A DNA stretch of 24,862 nucleotides, taken from positions 1-24,862 of the forward strand of contig MHQD01000034.1 of NCBI GenBank assembly GCA_001822215.1, read 5' to 3'. Position 1 is the first letter of the stretch. Each line of letters starts with the position of its first letter. Positions 21,241 through 24,862 of the stretch are shown one piece after another. A program made the position numbers and the translations under genes. The notes below the pieces were generated by a model. That model was not told where the DNA came from. It made no database searches and saw only the letters and a program-made list of their open reading frames with translations. This DNA comes from Candidatus Sungbacteria bacterium RIFCSPHIGHO2_01_FULL_50_25. Lineage in GTDB: Bacteria; Patescibacteriota; Minisyncoccia; Sungbacterales; HO2-52-23.

Positions 21241-22726
21241 CGATGTATCTTTTCGCAAGCTCGACGATAAATCGAACGCCGACGCCGGATGCTCCTTTTG
21301 AGAGAAATTCCGAATCAATCGTCGTCATTTTCGGAGCGATATCGATATGCGCCCAGTCGGCTTCCCCGGTGAATTGCTCCAAGAATTTTGCGCCGTGTAT
21401 CGCGCCGCCGTAGCGATCTCCTTTGCCGATGTTTGAAAGGTCGCCGAACGTTCCTTTGATATCCGCGAGGTATTCGTCCCACAACGGAAACGGCCAGACA
21501 TAGTCCCCGGATTTTGTTCCGACGTCCACCAAAAGCGACTCGGTTTCTTTCTTTTTTGCAAATACCGCGGACATAAAGTTCCCAACTGCAACATGCGCCG
21601 CACCGGTCAATGTCGCAAAATCAACCATAAGCCCGGGCTTAAAATGCTTCCATCCGTAGAAAAGAGCGTCGGAAAGTATGATACGGCCTTCGGCGTCGGT
21701 GTTTAGGACCTCAATCGTTTTTCCGGACATGGTTTTCAAAAGGTCTCCCGGCCGGTAGCTTGAGCCGGACGGCATGTTTTCAACAGCGGGAACTATTCCT
21801 ACTGCATTAATCGGAAGCTTGAGGCGCGCGATTGCGGCGATACCGTGAATTACCGCGGCACCCCCCGACATGTCCATATGCATTTCATATATATATTGGT
21901 CGGGTTTTATGTTGAGGCCGCCTGTGTCGAATGTTACCCCTTTTCCGACAAGCACAAGCGGCTTTTGATTTTTATTGCTTCCGCGGTACTCCATGATAAT
22001 GAATCGTGGCGGCTCGGTTGATCCTTGCGCAACGCCGAGAATTCCGCCCATGCCGAGGGCCTTCATTTTTTTCTCGTCAAAAATCGTTACGGGGATGTTC
22101 CATTCTTTTCCGGCGCGTTTCGCCTCTGCGGCGAGGAGCTTTGGCGTCATGTCGCCTCCCGGAGTATTTGCGAGATCCCGTGCGCGGTTTGCTTCTTCTC
22201 CGATGATGATTCCATCACGGGTGCCCTCCCGGGTTATCGGGAGCATTTCCTTGCTTGCCGCAACGGTGATCTCTTTTATTTTCGGCCATCCGCCTTTGGG
22301 TATTTCTTTGTAGCGGTTGAAGTCGTAGTCGGCAAGAACCGCGTTTGACGAAAAAAGAAACGCGCGCTCACCCTCGTCGCCAAATGCATCAGTAAGCGGC
22401 ACCGTGAATTCTTCGATTTTTTCCCGCTTTGCGTATTGCACCATGCGTCTTGAGACAAGAAATTTTTTCCGTGCGTTCCAGAGTTTTCGCTCGCCGAGAC
22501 CGAAGAAGGCGATCCGCGCGATTTGTCCTTTCGAAGACCACATGCGTTTTGTTTCTCCGTCTTCGGCCTTGAATTCTGCCGCTATGAATTTCTTTACAAT
22601 CGCGCGGGTCGGCGCCGGAAGAAAAGCGAAAAAAGCCGCTTTTTCAAGCGGTTCGCCTTTGAAAACCGGGAGGAAAATGTTTTTCGCCCGTCGAAGCGCA
22701 TTCATTTCGACTGTCGTGATTCGCAT
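21197..22726 (-). CDS. pepA: Leucyl aminopeptidase, M17 family
   Basis: Cytosolic two-metal exopeptidase that removes N-terminal residues from peptides. The 509-aa protein has a variable N-terminal domain (about 1-165) and the catalytic domain with GKGVTFDTGG (Lys262, Asp267), MDMSGGAAV (Asp285) and the family signature NTDAEGRIIL (Asp344, Glu346), so all expected metal ligands are present. The last 12 residues (IPNPKSQIPNKS) are encoded by the intergenic low-complexity repeat and are probably not part of the ancestral enzyme. It lies downstream of rpmB on the same strand, separated by repeat copy B. Confidence 0.95.
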   Translation of the reverse strand: MRITTVEMNALRRAKNIFLPVFKGEPLEKAAFFAFLPAPTRAIVKKFIAAEFKAEDGETKRMWSSKGQIARIAFFGLGERKLWNARKKFLVSRRMVQYAKREKIEEFTVPLTDAFGDEGERAFLFSSNAVLADYDFNRYKEIPKGGWPKIKEITVAASKEMLPITREGTRDGIIIGEEANRARDLANTPGGDMTPKLLAAEAKRAGKEWNIPVTIFDEKKMKALGMGGILGVAQGSTEPPRFIIMEYRGSNKNQKPLVLVGKGVTFDTGGLNIKPDQYIYEMHMDMSGGAAVIHGIAAIARLKLPINAVGIVPAVENMPSGSSYRPGDLLKTMSGKTIEVLNTDAEGRIILSDALFYGWKHFKPGLMVDFATLTGAAHVAVGNFMSAVFAKKKETESLLVDVGTKSGDYVWPFPLWDEYLADIKGTFGDLSNIGKGDRYGGAIHGAKFLEQFTGEADWAHIDIAPKMTTIDSEFLSKGASGVGVRFIVELAKRYIGKIPNPKSQIPNKS

Positions 22727-22744
22727 AGACGTTATGTGTGATGT

Positions 22745-22872
22745 GCCGGGTAGTGAAAATTTGGCTTTTAAAGCGAGGTTCCTCCGTGTACCCGGTATGA
22801 GTTATAGGATAAAATAATTTTTTTCTTCGGTACTAATAAAAATGATATCGGCCAAATTTCTACTACCCGGTG
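22745..22872 (+). repeat. Structured palindromic repeat element, copy B
   Basis: The 5' arm 22746-22765 (CCGGGTAGT..AAATTTGGC) and 3' arm 22851-22870 (GCCAAATTTCTACTACCCGG) pair at 18 of 20 positions. The inner segment GGCTTTTAAAGCGAGGTTC (22763-22781) resembles copy A. On the minus strand the end of the element supplies the last codons and TAG stop of rpmB (ACC GGG TAG). Confidence 0.65.
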
Positions 22873-23045
22873 TGTATTTTTTTAATGCATTTGGCGCATG
22901 CCTTTGTGCGCTTTCCCGATGAATCGCGAACCCATTGGAGGTTTGGATATTTCCTGATTGTACTTGTTGGATTATAATGACTGCGAAGGAATGCTCGTTT
23001 CCCGGCGACTGAAGAACCTTTTTCGCAGATGGCGCATGTTTTCAT
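22863..23045 (-). CDS. rpmB: Ribosomal protein bL28
   Basis: Large-subunit protein bL28, 60 aa. MKTCAICEKGSSVAGKRAFL and KYPNLQWVRDSSGKRTKACAKCIKKI match the family. The two Cys pairs (Cys4/Cys7 and Cys51/Cys54) form the zinc-binding variant. The frame continues upstream to 23096, but that would overlap the divergent M50 gene; the ATG at 23045 matches the family N-terminus. The C-terminal HTG and stop codon are written by repeat copy B, so the natural end may have been altered by the element. There is no Shine-Dalgarno. Confidence 0.9.
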   Translation of the reverse strand: MKTCAICEKGSSVAGKRAFLRSHYNPTSTIRKYPNLQWVRDSSGKRTKACAKCIKKIHTG

Positions 23046-23083
23046 AGAGAATATGTTTAACCTCGGTAATTTATCATAAAACA

Positions 23084-23713
23084 ATGGATAATGCAATAGA
23101 TATAGCGTTTCGGATAGCGATTCTCATTTTTTCAATTGTCATTCACGAGGTGTCCCACGGATATGCCGCATTATGGTTGGGCGATCGAACGGCGCTCTAT
23201 GCCGGGCGCTTGACGCTGAATCCCATAAAGCACATTGATCCTTTTGGGTCGGTTATCCTTCCTCTGCTTTCGATATTTCTCGGCGGTCCTTTATTCGGTT
23301 GGGCAAAACCAGTTCCCTATAATCCGTATAATTTAAGAAATCAAAAATGGGGTTCTGCGATTGTCGGGTTTGCGGGGCCGGGGATAAATTTTTCGCTTGC
23401 GCTTTTGGCCGGCCTCACTATCCGATTTTTGCCCGCAGGCGGCGACACTGATTTTTTTGGTAATTTTGTTCTCATTGCGGCGTACGTTGCCTTGATCAAT
23501 CTTTTCCTTTGTGTGTTTAACCTGATCCCGATTCCGCCTCTCGACGGCTCAAAGGTCCTTTTTTCAGTTCTCTCGTATCGCTGGAATTTTCTCCGGGTGT
23601 TCCTTGAGCAATACGGTTTTTTTCTCCTGCTTATATTTATCTTTTTCTTTTCGGGCGCTCTTATCCCCCTCGTCTCTTTTTTCTTTGAGGCGATAACCGG
23701 GGAGATGCTTTAA
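23084..23713 (+). CDS. Site-2 protease family membrane metalloprotease (M50)
   Basis: The 209-aa multi-pass membrane protein has the zinc-binding HEVSH (residues 21-25) in the first helix and NLIPIPPLDGSK (146-157), with the third ligand Asp154, in a later helix. Members cleave transmembrane segments within the membrane, often to release signalling proteins. It lacks a PDZ domain, so it belongs to the short group of M50 proteins, whose substrates are mostly unknown. The GPLFGWAKPVP loop and four to five hydrophobic helices are typical. It is divergent from rpmB with 38 bp between starts. Confidence 0.92.
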   Translation: MDNAIDIAFRIAILIFSIVIHEVSHGYAALWLGDRTALYAGRLTLNPIKHIDPFGSVILPLLSIFLGGPLFGWAKPVPYNPYNLRNQKWGSAIVGFAGPGINFSLALLAGLTIRFLPAGGDTDFFGNFVLIAAYVALINLFLCVFNLIPIPPLDGSKVLFSVLSYRWNFLRVFLEQYGFFLLLIFIFFFSGALIPLVSFFFEAITGEML

Positions 23714-23724
23714 TTCGCGCCTCG

Positions 23725-23753
23725 TTGACTTTTTCTCAATCCCTTGATATTAT
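23725..23753 (+). promoter_or_regulatory. Promoter of rpsL
   Basis: TTGACT (23725-23730), a 17-bp spacer and TATTAT (23748-23753), close to consensus. The predicted start near 23760 leaves a leader of about 20 nt with no Shine-Dalgarno before the ATG at 23780. Confidence 0.6.
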
Positions 23754-23779
23754 TTGATTTGTATTTTCTATTTTTTCGC

Positions 23780-24196
23780 ATGCCGACGATCAATCAGCTG
23801 ATTAAGCGCGGAAGGACATTCCGGGCATATAAATCGAAGTCACCTGCCCTTGGCAGGGGTTTTAATGTTTTGGAAAATCATCCGGTGCCGTACGCATCGC
23901 CGTTCAAGCGGGGCGTGTGCATCAAAGTAACGACTATGACTCCCAAAAAGCCGAATTCCGCGCTTCGGAAAGTCGCGCGCGTCCGTCTGACGAACGGGAT
24001 GGAGGTAACCGCGTATATTCCGGGTGAGGGGCATGCGCTCCAAGAGCATTCGGTTGTTGTCATTCGCGGAGGCCGCGTAAAAGATCTTCCGGGCGTTCGG
24101 TACCATATTGTGCGGGGCCTTCTTGATACCACGGGGGTTGAGGGGAGGAAACAGCAAAGATCAAAATATGGCGCAAAGAGGCCGAAGGGAAAATAA
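23780..24196 (+). CDS. rpsL: Ribosomal protein uS12
   Basis: Small-subunit decoding-centre protein, 138 aa. It begins MPTINQLIKRGR and has KSKSPAL, the invariant TPKKPNSALRKVARVRLTNG, PGEGH, and the C-terminal GVEGRKQQRSKYGAKRP. Between KSKSPAL and KRGVC there are about 18 residues instead of the 5 in E. coli, which resembles the longer form I recall from Firmicutes. The lysines in TPKKPNSA linked to streptomycin resistance are wild type. The frame is open from 23744, but the family start is at 23780. It is the first gene of the str operon. Confidence 0.96.
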   Translation: MPTINQLIKRGRTFRAYKSKSPALGRGFNVLENHPVPYASPFKRGVCIKVTTMTPKKPNSALRKVARVRLTNGMEVTAYIPGEGHALQEHSVVVIRGGRVKDLPGVRYHIVRGLLDTTGVEGRKQQRSKYGAKRPKGK

Positions 24197-24219
24197 AGGC
24201 GTTGTCTCAAATTTGGATC

Positions 24220-24235
24220 CGCCAATTGGCGGAGA
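24220..24235. repeat. Perfect 16-bp palindrome after rpsL
   Basis: TCCGCCAATTGGCGGA, 23 nt downstream of the rpsL stop, with no T run following. Confidence 0.6.
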
Positions 24236-24258
24236 ACACATTTAAGAAACAAAACCTT

Positions 24259-24365
24259 ATCCCCACCCAGTTCTTCAGATAAGCCTGAATCATAAGAAAT
24301 CAGCGTCGTTCAGAAAAGTTTAAAAAAAGTGGAACAAAAGCTTGTCAGAAGAACTGGACGGGGAT
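24259..24365 (+). promoter_or_regulatory. Long inverted repeat in the rpsL–rpsG spacer
   Basis: ATCCCCACCCAGTTCTTC (24259-24276) pairs with GAAGAACTGGACGGGGAT (24348-24365) at 16 of 18 positions plus a G·U. The enclosed 71 nt have no ORF. It is followed by the perfect hairpin GTAGTAAA-A-TTTACTAC (24376-24392). It may be a leader structure for rpsG autoregulation, an mRNA processing site or an inserted repeat. Confidence 0.5.
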
Positions 24366-24424
24366 GCTCAATGTTGTAGTAAAATTTACTACGCATCGAG
24401 TTTGTAAATTTTAACAACATTGGT

Positions 24425-24862
24425 ATGCGAAGAAAGCGCAATTTCAAACGAGAAACTATTCCGGATCCGAAATATCAAAACGTCGCAATCGCGAAGTTTA
24501 TTAACTATGTCATGAAAGGAGGGAAAAAATCGATTGCGCAAAAAGTCGTCTATCGAACCTTTGACTTGATTGAAAAAAAATACAATCAAGACCCGTTGAA
24601 TGTATTTGATGCTGCGGTAAAAAACGTGGGACCGCTTCTTGAGGTTCGTTCTCGCCGGATCGGAGGCGCAACCTATCAGGTTCCCCGCGAGGTCAGGGGA
24701 GAGCGAAGAATGGCGCTGACATACCGTTGGATTTTGGGTGCCGCGCGATCGAAAAAGGGAAAACCGATGCATGAAAAACTCGCGGAGGAACTGGTGCTCG
24801 CCGCAAAAAACGAGGGCTCCGCTATAAAGAAAAAAATAGACACTCATAGAATGGCGGATGCG
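24425..24862 (+). CDS. rpsG: Ribosomal protein uS7, partial (runs off the window)
   Basis: uS7 binds the 3' major domain of 16S rRNA and nucleates assembly of the head of the small subunit. I translated 146 codons from the ATG at 24425 to the window end: MRRKRNFKRETIPDPKYQN, then FINYVMKGGKKSIAQKVVY, VGPLLEVRSRRIGGATYQVP, and HRMADA near the C-terminus. Nearly the whole protein (usually about 156 aa) is present. It lies 228 bp after rpsL, an unusually long gap for the str operon, and has no Shine-Dalgarno. AT-rich sequence 20-50 bp upstream could hold a separate promoter. Confidence 0.95.
   Translation, partial: MRRKRNFKRETIPDPKYQNVAIAKFINYVMKGGKKSIAQKVVYRTFDLIEKKYNQDPLNVFDAAVKNVGPLLEVRSRRIGGATYQVPREVRGERRMALTYRWILGAARSKKGKPMHEKLAEELVLAAKNEGSAIKKKIDTHRMADA

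Noticed and set aside
1..24862. CRISPR array, toxin-antitoxin pair or restriction system
   Set aside because: No regularly spaced short repeats were seen and none of the unrecognised small genes resembles a known toxin, antitoxin, methylase or nuclease.

Overview
The window looks like chromosome of a Candidate Phyla Radiation (Patescibacteria, probably Parcubacteria-type) bacterium. This is inferred from the combination of genes: a B12-dependent class II ribonucleotide reductase beside a corrinoid adenosyltransferase, a histidyl-tRNA synthetase-like protein with a cysteine-rich insert, the order hisS–HIT–rpsU–yqeY–ybeY–ftsA–ftsZ, a ComEC divided into two proteins, and intergenic low-complexity repeats that translate as 'IPNPKSQIPN'. 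Most genes are moderately GC-rich and the standard code fits throughout (TGA is used as a stop). Many starts lack a Shine-Dalgarno sequence and sit only a few bases after a sigma-70-like -10 box, so leaderless or short-leader mRNAs seem common.

Layout. 1-2080 (minus): 5' part of an N-terminally reduced mfd, broken at the window edge by an exact 94-bp tandem duplication, and pth. 2130-8288 (plus): lepB; a structured repeat element; a HisS-like gene; a HIT protein; rpsU; yqeY; ybeY; ftsA; ftsZ (secretion, translation, ribosome maturation and division). 8289-13396: a long, hairpin-rich leader, nrdJ, a 126-nt three-way-junction element, and cobO, which should supply the adenosylcobalamin that NrdJ needs. 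cobO carries the clearest genomic oddity: its last 29 codons occur twice as a perfect 89-bp direct repeat flanking about 1.16 kb of AT-richer DNA with two unrecognised genes, the signature of a small element inserted in the cobO 3' end.

13427-18555: an unrecognised minus-strand gene, comEC split into a membrane protein and a membrane-anchored metallo-beta-lactamase protein (DNA uptake), Fe/Mn superoxide dismutase, and a coupled pair of an adenylate-kinase-like protein and a Nudix hydrolase. 18556-20201: sparse accessory DNA with two unrecognised small genes, terminators, a tRNA-Pro(GGG) and a tRNA-like remnant. 20204-23045 (minus): alpha/beta hydrolase, leucyl aminopeptidase, rpmB. 23084-24862 (plus): M50 site-2-type protease, rpsL and the start of rpsG, the last preceded by a long inverted repeat.

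Most unusual: the cobO-flanked island, two copies of a structured repeat (2735-2916 and 22745-22872) whose stems differ by compensatory changes, the nrdJ–cobO three-way junction, a possible attenuator in the nrdJ leader, and a HisS-like protein lacking canonical catalytic residues.
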